This document shows, in pieces, positions 6,887 to 14,042 of a stretch of 21,075 bases of DNA. The first letter of the stretch is position 1. Every line of letters starts with the position of its first letter. A program made the position numbers and the translations under genes. Origin of the DNA: CANKHA01 sp035699705 (GTDB taxonomy: Bacteria > Pseudomonadota > Alphaproteobacteria > Rhizobiales > Xanthobacteraceae); assembly GCA_035699705.1 (NCBI GenBank), contig DASSPI010000042.1, positions 1-21,075 on the forward strand, given 5' to 3'. The notes under the pieces are model-generated. The model made no database searches. It saw only the letters and a list, made by a program, of their open reading frames with translations, and was not told the origin of the DNA.

Positions 6887-7546
6887 TTACGCCCGCTCCA
6901 GGTAAGGCTCCCAGGCGTCGACCGACAGTTTCAATGTCGGGTCGGCGGCCTCGCCCCACAATTCGCGGCCATCGAAGCACACCGTATAGAGCCACTGCGG
7001 ATCTTCCTCCCGGCTCGGAGCGGCGTGGCTGTCGGGAAAGACGTGACAGCCGTGCACGCGCTCGATGATGCCGACATGGCCGCGCACATAACGCGGCAGC
7101 CTCGTGTGCCCTTTGGGATGGATGTTGCGCATGCGGACGCGATCCGAAAGCTTGAACGCCGCCGGCGCCCGCGCCGGCCGCTCATAGGAGCCGCGCGCCA
7201 CCGCGGTTTCCAGCTGATCGACCGTGAGCTTGCGTTTCAGCGGCTCGCCCGGGCGCAAGGCATGGCCGGCGGCGAATTCATCGGCGCCGACCAAACCGTT
7301 GTCCGTCAGCATCCATTCCAGCCCGAGCGCCCAGCGCCGGTAATAGGAACTGCCGAGATAGACATCCGGCGGCAATATTTCCTTGGCGTAGCGCGAGATG
7401 TCGCCGTTCCAGGCGCCGGTGTAGCCCATGGCGCGGTTCATCGCGAGCACGCGGCCTTCCCATTCCTCGTGGAACACCGGCTCGTTCTGTTCCGGCTGCA
7501 CCGGTCCGAAGCCGTCCATGCCGCCCATGTCGTGCACGCCGTTCAT
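6887..7546 (-). CDS. nthB: Nitrile hydratase subunit beta
   Basis: This 219-residue protein begins MNGVHDMGGMDGFGPV, the near-invariant start of nitrile hydratase beta subunits. It continues with EPVFHEEWEGRVLAMNRAMG, an SYYRRWALGLEW segment carrying the conserved Arg near the active site, and a C-terminal SH3-like domain (HTRLPRYVRGHVGII, then YTVCFDGRELWG). The beta subunit pairs with alpha to form the cytosolic enzyme that hydrates nitriles to amides. Its ATG overlaps the alpha stop codon in an ATGA (7543-7546), so the two are translationally coupled and made in equal amounts. The gene order alpha-beta-accessory is that of a single operon. Confidence 0.95.
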   Translation of the reverse strand: MNGVHDMGGMDGFGPVQPEQNEPVFHEEWEGRVLAMNRAMGYTGAWNGDISRYAKEILPPDVYLGSSYYRRWALGLEWMLTDNGLVGADEFAAGHALRPGEPLKRKLTVDQLETAVARGSYERPARAPAAFKLSDRVRMRNIHPKGHTRLPRYVRGHVGIIERVHGCHVFPDSHAAPSREEDPQWLYTVCFDGRELWGEAADPTLKLSVDAWEPYLERA

Positions 7547-8160
7547 CGCGCGGCTCCGGGATCAGGCAGGCGCGTGCCGATCATGCAGTCGCGGTTGACG
7601 ATGGCGGCGAGCTGTTGCTCGCTCCAGCCCTCGGTGCCGGCGGGCCGCATCGGCACGACGATGTAGCGCACCTCGGCGGTGGAATCCCAGACGCGGATTT
7701 CCGTGCTCTGCGGCAATTCGGTGCCGAATTCCTTCAGCACGCTGCGCGGGTCCGCCACCGTGCGGGAGCGGTAGGCGGCGGATTTGTACCAGACCGGCGG
7801 AAGCCCGAGCGTCGCCGAGGGATAGCAGGAGCACAAGGTGCAGACGACCATGTTGTGCCGCTGCGGGGTATTCTCCAGCGCGATCAGATGCTCGGTTCCG
7901 CCCGGCACGCCCAGCGCGGCGAATGCCTTGCTGGCATTGCCGAACAGCTGGCGGCGGAAATCAGGATCCACCCAGGCCCTGGCGATCGCCCGTGCGCCGC
8001 TATGCGGGCCGATCTTGTGCTCGTAGGTCTCGATAATGGCGTCGAGCGCGGCCGGCTCGACATAGCCCTTCTCGACCAGGATGGTTTCCAGCGCGCGCAC
8101 CCGCAGCTGCATTTCCGACAGCTCGGAGCTGTGCCCGTGATCGTGCTCGTGGTCGCTCAT
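7543..8160 (-). CDS. nthA: Nitrile hydratase subunit alpha, cobalt type
   Basis: I place the start at the ATG ending at 8160, giving 205 residues beginning MSDHEHDHGHSSE, because longer in-frame readings add an unrelated N-terminus. The metal-binding loop is VCTLCSCYP, with ligands C107, C110 and C112 plus S111. Thr at the second loop position (CTLC rather than CSLC) marks the cobalt class. The two outer cysteines are normally oxidised to sulfenic and sulfinic acid. The His-rich N-terminus (HEHDHGH) could help gather metal; this is inference. The enzyme hydrates nitriles R-CN to amides. No clear Shine-Dalgarno is visible. The gene is divergent from the indolepyruvate oxidoreductase gene across 91 bp. 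Confidence 0.95.
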   Translation of the reverse strand: MSDHEHDHGHSSELSEMQLRVRALETILVEKGYVEPAALDAIIETYEHKIGPHSGARAIARAWVDPDFRRQLFGNASKAFAALGVPGGTEHLIALENTPQRHNMVVCTLCSCYPSATLGLPPVWYKSAAYRSRTVADPRSVLKEFGTELPQSTEIRVWDSTAEVRYIVVPMRPAGTEGWSEQQLAAIVNRDCMIGTRLPDPGAAR

Positions 8161-8251
8161 ATCGTATTGCTGCCGCAACCGTCGGCCTGTATCAACCCCC
8201 TTCCAGTGGCGGCCGCAGGCGGGCACACTGGTCCCGGAGGTCCCGGCGCGG
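8161..8251. promoter_or_regulatory. Divergent control region between nitrile hydratase and indolepyruvate oxidoreductase
   Basis: This 91-bp gap must hold the promoters for both operons. Visible elements are an inverted repeat CCAGTG/CACTGG (8203-8208/8226-8231) with a 17-nt spacer, and a direct repeat GGTCCCGG at 8230-8237 and 8239-8246. The second element creates GGAGG (8236-8240), the probable ribosome site for the plus-strand gene at a long 11-nt spacing. No convincing -35/-10 pair was found. An operator role is only suggested. Confidence 0.35.
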
Positions 8252-11200
8252 ATGGCGCTAAGGCACGTCACGCTCGACGATAAATACGATTTGACGCAAA
8301 GCCGGGTGTTCGTCACCGGCTTTCAGGCGCTGGTGCGTCTTTGCCTCATGCAGCGCGAGCGCGACCGCCGGGCGGGGCTCAATACCGCGGGGCTGGTCAC
8401 CGGCTATCGCGGCTCGCCGCTCGGCGGCCTCGACCAGCAGCTTGAGCGCGCGCAGAAATTTCTCGATGCTGCGCATGTCCGCTTCCAGCCCGGCATCAAT
8501 GAAGACCTCGCGGCCACCGCGCTCTGGGGCACGCAGCAGGCGGAGCTGCGCGGCGAGGGCAGATACGACGGCGTCTTCGGCATGTGGTACGGCAAGGGCC
8601 CGGGCGTAGACCGCACCGGCGACGTTTTCCGCCATGCCAATCTCGCCGGCACCTCGCCGCATGGCGGCGTGCTGGCGGTGGCCGGCGACGATCATACCGC
8701 GTCATCCTCCACCACCGCGCATCAATCGGAATTCCGTTTCGTCGATGTGCTGATCCCGGTGCTGGTGCCGGCGAATCTGCAGGAGATTCTGGACTACGGC
8801 CTTTACGGCTGGGCGATGTCGCGCTTCACCGGCTGTTGGAGCGCGATGAAGGTGATGCAGGACACGGTGGAGGCGACCGGCATCGTCGACGGCAGCCTCG
8901 AGCGCCTGCGCTTGGTCGCGCCGGCGGACTTCGCCATGCCGCCGGGCGGCTTGCACATCCGCCTGCGCGATCCGGTGCCGGCGCAGGAAGCCCGGCTCTA
9001 TGATTTCAAGCGCGACGCGATCGCCGCTTTCCTGCGCGCCAATTCGCTGACCCGCACCGTCACCTCCGGCGGCAGCGCGGCGAAAGTCGGCGTCATCACC
9101 GTCGGCAAAGCCTATGGCGACGTGCGCCAGGCACTGGACGAGCTCGGCCTCGACGAGCTGGCGTGCAACAAGCTCGGCCTGCGGCTGCTGAAGCTCGGCT
9201 GCGCCTGGCCGCTGATCCGCGACGAGATGGTCGCCTTCGCGCGCGGCCTCGATCTCGTCATCGTCGTCGAGGAGAAGGAGGCGCTGGTCGAGACGCAGTT
9301 GCGCGCGCTGCTTTACGGCACAGCCAGCCAGCCGGCCATTATCGGCAAGAAGGACGAGCAGGAGCGCACGCTGTTTTCCGCCAAAGGCGCGCTGGATGTG
9401 GCCGCCATCGCGGCCTGCATCGGCGATCGCCTGTTGAAATTCGCGCCGCAGCCCGATCTCGCCGCGCGTGTCGCCGAGCTCAAGGACATGCGCCAGCGGC
9501 TGAGCGAAGCCGAGGAGGTCGGCATCCGCCGCGCCTATTTCTGCTCCGGCTGTCCGCACAACACCTCCACGGTCGTGCCGGAAGGCATGCGCGCCTATGC
9601 CGGCATCGGCTGTCATTACATGGCGCAATGGATGGACCGCTCGACGCTCGGCTTCACCCAGATGGGGGGCGAAGGCGCGAACTGGATGGGCGAGGCGCTG
9701 TTCTCCACGCGCAATCATGTCTTCCAGAATATCGGCGACGGCACCTACAACCATTCCGGCAGCCTCGCGATCCGCGCGGCGGTCGCGGCCGGAATCAACG
9801 TCACCTACAAGATACTGTTCAACGATGCCGTCGCCATGACCGGCGGGCAGGCCAATGACGGCATGCTGACCGTGCCGCTGATCGCCAAGCAGATGGTGGG
9901 CGAAGCCGCCGCGCGCGTCGTGGTGGTCACCGACGAGCCGCAGAAATATTCCAAAAACGAGGATTGGCCGCGTGGCGTCACCATTCATCACCGCGATGAG
10001 CTGATGGCCGTGCAGACCGGGCTGGCCGCCATCCCTGGCGTCACCGTGCTGATCTACGACCAGACCTGCGCCGCCGAAAAGCGCCGCCGCAGGAAGCGCG
10101 GGCTTTATCCCGATCCCGACAAGCGCGTCATCATCAATGAGCTGGTGTGCGAAGGCTGCGGCGATTGCGGCGTGCAGTCGAACTGCGTTTCGATCCAGCC
10201 GCTGGAAACCGAGTTCGGCCGCAAGCGCAAGATCGACCAGTCGAGCTGCAACAAGGATTACTCCTGCCTGAAAGGCTTCTGCCCGTCGCTGGTCACCGTG
10301 CATGGCGGCAAGCCGAAGCGGCGCGGTGCCGCGATTGAAGGCGCGCCGCTGCCCGGCCTGCCTCCGCCATCGCTGCCGTCGCTGGACGCGCCTTACGGCA
10401 TTATCGTCACCGGCATCGGCGGCACCGGCGTCGTGACGATCGGCGGCATTCTGGGCATGGCGGCGCATCTGGAAGGCAAGGGCGCCGGCGTCATCGACAT
10501 GTCGGGCCTGGCGCAAAAAGGCGGTCCGGTGCACAGCCATATCCGCATTGCCGCACGGCCGGAGGATATCCATGCCATCCGCGTGCCGGCGGGCGGCGCC
10601 GATCTCGTGCTCGGCGGCGACATCGTGGTAGCCGGCAGCAAGACCGTGCTGGCCGCGGTGAAACAGGGCAAGACGCGCATGGTGGTGAACCTTGCGGAAT
10701 TTCTGCCGGGTGAGTTCACCCGCGATGCCGACTTCGCGCTGCCCACAAAGCGCATCGAACGCGCCATCACCGAGGCCGCCGGCCGCGAAGGGAGCCATTT
10801 TGTCGATGCCACCCGGATGGCGAGCGGGCTTCTGGGCAATTCCATCGGCGCCAATATCTTCCTCCTCGGCTACGCCTTTCAGCTCGGCACGCTGCCGCTG
10901 TCGGCGGCGGCGATCGAGCAGGCGATCGCGCTCAACGGGGAGGCGGTGGCGATGAATCACGCGGCCTTCCGCTGGGGCCGTGTCGCCGCTGCCGATCCGG
11001 CCGCGGTCGAGGCGCTGCTGCGCCCGCAGCGGGACGAAAGCGCGGACGACCGCCGCCTGTCGGAATCTTTTGGTGAGATGGTGGAGCGGCGCGCGGCTTT
11101 CCTCAGCGACTATCAGGACGCCGCCTATGCCACGCGCTACCGCTCCCTTGTCGAGCGTGCCAAGGCCACCGAGGCCGCGCAGGCGCCGGGCAAATGCGGC

Positions 11201-11728
11201 TTTGCCGAGGCGGTGGCGCGCTATCTCTTCAAGCTGATGGCCTACAAGGACGAGTATGAAGTGGCGCGGCTTTACGCCGACGGCTCATTCGCGCGGCAGC
11301 TGAAGGCGGAATTCGAGGGCGATGTGCGCCTGGAATTCCATCTGGCGCCGCCGCTGTTCGCGCCCCGCGACCCCGCCACCGGCTTGCCGCGGAAGCTCGC
11401 TTTCGGCGGCTGGGTCCTGCCGGTGTTCCGCGCGCTGGCGAAGCTGAAATTCCTGCGCGGGACTTCCCTCGACCCCTTCGGCTATACGCAGGAGCGCAAA
11501 ACCGAACGCAAGCTGGCCGCGGACTATGAAGCCATGCTAAGCGAGATCATGCCTAGGCTCACGCCCGACAATCATCACCTCGCCACCGGCCTTGCCGCGA
11601 TCCCGGAAAAAATCCGCGGCTTCGGCCATGTCAAGGCGCGCCATCTTGCCGCCGCCAAGGCCGAGGAAGCGGCCCTGCTGGAGCAGTTCCGTGCCGGCGC
11701 GTCCACTTTCCTCAAGGCCGCCGAGTAA
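8252..11728 (+). CDS. Indolepyruvate ferredoxin oxidoreductase, fused IorA-IorB type
   Basis: This giant protein of 1158 residues fuses all parts of a 2-oxoacid:ferredoxin oxidoreductase. The N-terminal part (about 20-420) is the pyruvate-oxidoreductase-like domain, with GLVTGYRGSPLGG. A thiamine-diphosphate domain follows, with the GDG motif at 495-497 and N524 in NDAVAMTGGQ. Next is an iron-sulfur segment with CEGCGDC (C633, C636, C639), C645, C666, C672 and C677. The gamma-type domain starts near GIGGTGVVTIGG (721 on) and includes GLAQKGGPVHSHIR. The C-terminal 250 residues resemble the extra domain (DUF6537-like) of this family. It oxidatively decarboxylates aryl-pyruvates from aromatic amino-acid transamination to aryl-acetyl-CoA. 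Expected partners are a ferredoxin and an electron acceptor, neither encoded here. hemH follows after 9 bp. Confidence 0.95.
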   Translation: MALRHVTLDDKYDLTQSRVFVTGFQALVRLCLMQRERDRRAGLNTAGLVTGYRGSPLGGLDQQLERAQKFLDAAHVRFQPGINEDLAATALWGTQQAELRGEGRYDGVFGMWYGKGPGVDRTGDVFRHANLAGTSPHGGVLAVAGDDHTASSSTTAHQSEFRFVDVLIPVLVPANLQEILDYGLYGWAMSRFTGCWSAMKVMQDTVEATGIVDGSLERLRLVAPADFAMPPGGLHIRLRDPVPAQEARLYDFKRDAIAAFLRANSLTRTVTSGGSAAKVGVITVGKAYGDVRQALDELGLDELACNKLGLRLLKLGCAWPLIRDEMVAFARGLDLVIVVEEKEALVETQLRALLYGTASQPAIIGKKDEQERTLFSAKGALDVAAIAACIGDRLLKFAPQPDLAARVAELKDMRQRLSEAEEVGIRRAYFCSGCPHNTSTVVPEGMRAYAGIGCHYMAQWMDRSTLGFTQMGGEGANWMGEALFSTRNHVFQNIGDGTYNHSGSLAIRAAVAAGINVTYKILFNDAVAMTGGQANDGMLTVPLIAKQMVGEAAARVVVVTDEPQKYSKNEDWPRGVTIHHRDELMAVQTGLAAIPGVTVLIYDQTCAAEKRRRRKRGLYPDPDKRVIINELVCEGCGDCGVQSNCVSIQPLETEFGRKRKIDQSSCNKDYSCLKGFCPSLVTVHGGKPKRRGAAIEGAPLPGLPPPSLPSLDAPYGIIVTGIGGTGVVTIGGILGMAAHLEGKGAGVIDMSGLAQKGGPVHSHIRIAARPEDIHAIRVPAGGADLVLGGDIVVAGSKTVLAAVKQGKTRMVVNLAEFLPGEFTRDADFALPTKRIERAITEAAGREGSHFVDATRMASGLLGNSIGANIFLLGYAFQLGTLPLSAAAIEQAIALNGEAVAMNHAAFRWGRVAAADPAAVEALLRPQRDESADDRRLSESFGEMVERRAAFLSDYQDAAYATRYRSLVERAKATEAAQAPGKCGFAEAVARYLFKLMAYKDEYEVARLYADGSFARQLKAEFEGDVRLEFHLAPPLFAPRDPATGLPRKLAFGGWVLPVFRALAKLKFLRGTSLDPFGYTQERKTERKLAADYEAMLSEIMPRLTPDNHHLATGLAAIPEKIRGFGHVKARHLAAAKAEEAALLEQFRAGASTFLKAAE

Positions 11729-11737
11729 CGGTTGACC

Positions 11738-12787
11738 ATGGCCCAGATCACAGCGCCCACCCTCGCGCCGGCTGTCGAGGCCGAGCAGCCCGGCGTCAGC
11801 TCCCGCATCGGCGTGCTGATCGTCAATCTCGGCACGCCGGAGGCGACCGACTTTTGGTCGGTGCGGCGCTACCTGAAGGAATTTCTGTCCGACCGGCGCG
11901 TGATCGAGGACAATTCACTCTTGTGGAAGCTCATCTTCAACGTCGGCATCCTCACGCTGCGTCCGAAATTCAAGGGCCGCGATTACGACAAGATCTGGAA
12001 CCGCGAGAAGAACGAGTCGCCGCTGAAGACCATCACCCGCGCGCAAGGCGAAAAGCTGGCGGCCATGCTGGCGGAGACCGATCCGCGCATCGTGACCGAC
12101 TGGGCCATGCGCTATGGCGATCCCTCGATCGCCTCGCGCCTGGCCGCGCTCGCCGAACAGGGCTGCGAGCGCATCCTGATCCTGCCGCTCTATCCGCAAT
12201 ATGCCGCCGCCACCACGGCGACCGTCGGCGACGAGGTTTTCCGCACCCTGATGACGATGCGGAAACAGCCGGCGCTGCGCTTCGTGCCGCCCTATTACAA
12301 CGAGCCGGTCTATATCGAGGCGCTGGTGTCCTCGATGGCGACCGAGCTGGCCAAGCTTTCCTGGCGGCCGGACGTGATCCTGGCGTCCTTTCACGGCATT
12401 CCGAAGGAATATGTCGAGAAGGGCGATCCCTATCAGGCGCACTGCGCCGAGACGGTGCGGCTGATGCGTGAAAGCCTCGGTCTCGACGAGGAATCATTCA
12501 TGCTCACCTTCCAGTCGCGTTTCGGCCGCACCGAATGGATCAGGCCCTATACCGACGAGACGGTGAAAAGTCTGGCTCAGAAGGGCGTGAAGAACCTGGC
12601 CGTGATCACGCCGGCCTTCGCCGCGGATTGCCTGGAAACCCTGGAAGAGATTGCGGTCGAGAACGCGCATCTCTTCAAGGCGCACGGCGGCAGCAATTTC
12701 TTCGCCCTTCCGTGCCTGAACGACAGCGATCCCGGCATGACCGTGATCAGCCAGCTCGCGCTGCGCGAGCTGCAAGGCTGGATTTAA
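11738..12787 (+). CDS. hemH: Ferrochelatase
   Basis: Starting at ATG 11738 (MAQITAPTL) gives 349 residues; an in-frame TTG at 11732 is less likely. The protein inserts Fe2+ into protoporphyrin IX, the last step of heme synthesis. Family marks are VLIVNLGTPEA, PLYPQYAAATT, SFHGIPKEY and TFQSRFGRTEW. The catalytic His is H219 (in SFHGIP) and the catalytic Glu is E300 (in CLETLEEI), 81 residues apart as in the Bacillus enzyme. The N-terminal 20 residues before the first strand are variable. It follows the iron-sulfur indolepyruvate oxidoreductase by 9 bp, probably by co-transcription rather than shared function. Its stop lies 6 bp from that of the convergent kdsD. Confidence 0.96.
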   Translation: MAQITAPTLAPAVEAEQPGVSSRIGVLIVNLGTPEATDFWSVRRYLKEFLSDRRVIEDNSLLWKLIFNVGILTLRPKFKGRDYDKIWNREKNESPLKTITRAQGEKLAAMLAETDPRIVTDWAMRYGDPSIASRLAALAEQGCERILILPLYPQYAAATTATVGDEVFRTLMTMRKQPALRFVPPYYNEPVYIEALVSSMATELAKLSWRPDVILASFHGIPKEYVEKGDPYQAHCAETVRLMRESLGLDEESFMLTFQSRFGRTEWIRPYTDETVKSLAQKGVKNLAVITPAFAADCLETLEEIAVENAHLFKAHGGSNFFALPCLNDSDPGMTVISQLALRELQGWI

Positions 12788-12793
12788 GGAAAA

Positions 12794-13807
12794 TCAGGCG
12801 ACGCCGGCGCGCAGCAGGTCGTGGAAGTGCACGATCCCGATCGGCCTGCCGTCTTCCTCCACCATCAGCGCGGTGATCTTGGAGGAGTTGAGGATCTCCA
12901 GCGCCTCGGCGGCAAGCTGGCCGGGGCTGATGGTCTTCGGGCGCGGCGTCATCACGTCTTCCACCCGCGCTTCCAGCAGGTCGGGCCGCATGTGACGGCG
13001 CAGGTCGCCGTCGGTGATAATGCCGGCGAGCTTGCCCTCGCCGTCCACGATTCCGACGCAGCCGAAGCCCTTGGCGGAGATCTCCACCATCGCCTCGCTC
13101 ATGCGCGAGCCGAGCTGCGCCAGCGGGATGGCCTCGCCCTTATGCATGATGTCGCGCACGAATTTCAGTTGCGCGCCGAGCTGACCGCCGGGATGCAGGA
13201 CGCCGAAATCGATGGCGGTGAAACCGCGGCTTTCCAGCAGCGCGACCGCGAGCGCATCGCCGAGCGCGAGCTGCATCAGCGATGAGGTGGTGGGGGCGAG
13301 GTTATGCGGGCAGGCTTCGCGCGCCTGCGGCAGCGTGAGCACGACATCGGCCGCCTGGCCGAGCGTCGATTCCGCATTGGCGGTCACCGCGATCAGCCCG
13401 ATCCGGAAGCGGCGGGAATAATCGATCAGGTTCTTCAGCTCGGAGGTCTCGCCCGACCAGGACAGCGCCATGATGGCGTCGTCGCGGGTGATCATGCCGA
13501 GATCGCCATGGCTGGCTTCGGCCGGATGCACGAAAAAGGAAGGCGTGCCGGTGGAGGACAGCGTGGCCGCGATCTTGTGCGCCACATGACCGGACTTGCC
13601 CATGCCGCTGACGATCAGCCGCCCGCGGATGCCGCGGATCAGCTCCACCGCCTCCACGAAGGCGGCGCCGAGTCCGTTTCCGAGCGCCGCCGACAGCGCG
13701 GCGATGCCGCCGCCTTCCGCGTCCAGCGTGCGCACCGCCGATGCGATCAGGGCGCCGGCGCGCTCATTGGGTTCGCGGTTGTGACGGAGCGCTTTCGATT
13801 TGGCCAT
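12794..13807 (-). CDS. kdsD: Arabinose-5-phosphate isomerase, KpsF/GutQ family
   Basis: This 337-residue protein converts ribulose 5-phosphate to arabinose 5-phosphate, the first committed step to Kdo for lipopolysaccharide. The N-terminal SIS domain has GMGKSGHVAHK (68-78) and HPAEASHGDLGM (94-105). Two CBS domains fill the C-terminal third, with FGCVGIVDGEGKLAGIITDGDLRR and ITALMVEEDGRPIGIVHFHDLL. E. coli KdsD is 328 residues. I chose the ATG ending at 13807 (MAKSKALRHN), which has GGAA 5 nt upstream; the longer reading from 13846 adds 13 residues without support. It is divergent from an outer-membrane barrel gene and lies close to galU, fitting an envelope-polysaccharide neighbourhood. GutQ-like paralogs share the fold, so the exact symbol is slightly uncertain. 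Confidence 0.93.
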   Translation of the reverse strand: MAKSKALRHNREPNERAGALIASAVRTLDAEGGGIAALSAALGNGLGAAFVEAVELIRGIRGRLIVSGMGKSGHVAHKIAATLSSTGTPSFFVHPAEASHGDLGMITRDDAIMALSWSGETSELKNLIDYSRRFRIGLIAVTANAESTLGQAADVVLTLPQAREACPHNLAPTTSSLMQLALGDALAVALLESRGFTAIDFGVLHPGGQLGAQLKFVRDIMHKGEAIPLAQLGSRMSEAMVEISAKGFGCVGIVDGEGKLAGIITDGDLRRHMRPDLLEARVEDVMTPRPKTISPGQLAAEALEILNSSKITALMVEEDGRPIGIVHFHDLLRAGVA

Positions 13808-13887
13808 GAGATTCCAGCTTGGGATTCGGCGTCCGCAAGCTAGCACGGGAAGGCTTGGCGAGCGACCGGGCGGCCATCAACGTCTCA

Positions 13888-13918
13888 TTAACCATAAGCG
13901 TTTTAACTCCGTTAACCA
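13888..13918. promoter_or_regulatory. TTAA cluster resembling CtrA half-sites
   Basis: The otherwise GC-rich gap between kdsD and the barrel gene has an A/T-rich patch with TTAACCAT (13888-13895), TTAA (13903-13906) and TTAACCA (13912-13918). TTAACCAT-like half-sites are known for the alphaproteobacterial cell-cycle regulator CtrA, but the spacings here (11 and 5 nt) are not the canonical 7. The whole 13808-14042 gap also has GATTC (GANTC, CcrM-type) sites near 13810, 13822 and 13979. Confidence 0.33.
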
Positions 13919-13920
13919 AA

Positions 13921-13940
13921 GGCCCGCCGTCCAGCGGGCC
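13921..13940. repeat. Perfect 7-bp hairpin in the kdsD/barrel divergent region
   Basis: GGCCCGC (13921-13927) and GCGGGCC (13934-13940) flank the 6-nt loop CGTCCA. It lies directly beside the TTAA cluster and upstream of the barrel gene. No T-run follows it in either direction. It could be an operator or part of the barrel-gene leader; no role is shown. Confidence 0.4.
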
Positions 13941-14032
13941 CGATCCCTATTGGGCGCCGTATGGGTGGCGCCAAGTTGCTGATTCTGCGCCGATTTCTGG
14001 CCTCCGCGCACAGGCGGGCCGGGCTCGGAGCC

Positions 14033-14038
14033 AGGAGG
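14033..14038 (+). promoter_or_regulatory. Shine-Dalgarno deciding the GTG start of the barrel gene
   Basis: A perfect AGGAGG stands 4 nt before GTG 14043. It is the strongest ribosome site in the window and fixes this non-ATG start, which also yields a good signal peptide. No in-frame ATG is placed as well. Confidence 0.75.
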
Positions 14039-14042
14039 TTCG

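Noticed and set aside
7543..8316. Longer N-terminus for the nitrile hydratase alpha subunit (up to 8316)
   Set aside because: The extra 52 residues overlap the divergent gene's start and do not look like the family, while ATG at 8160 gives the usual length.
8702..10960. 752-codon open frame on the minus strand opposite the indolepyruvate oxidoreductase gene
   Set aside because: It is the antisense shadow of a GC-rich gene. Its translation is Arg/His/Gly/Ala-rich without any family motif, while the plus strand encodes a full recognised enzyme.
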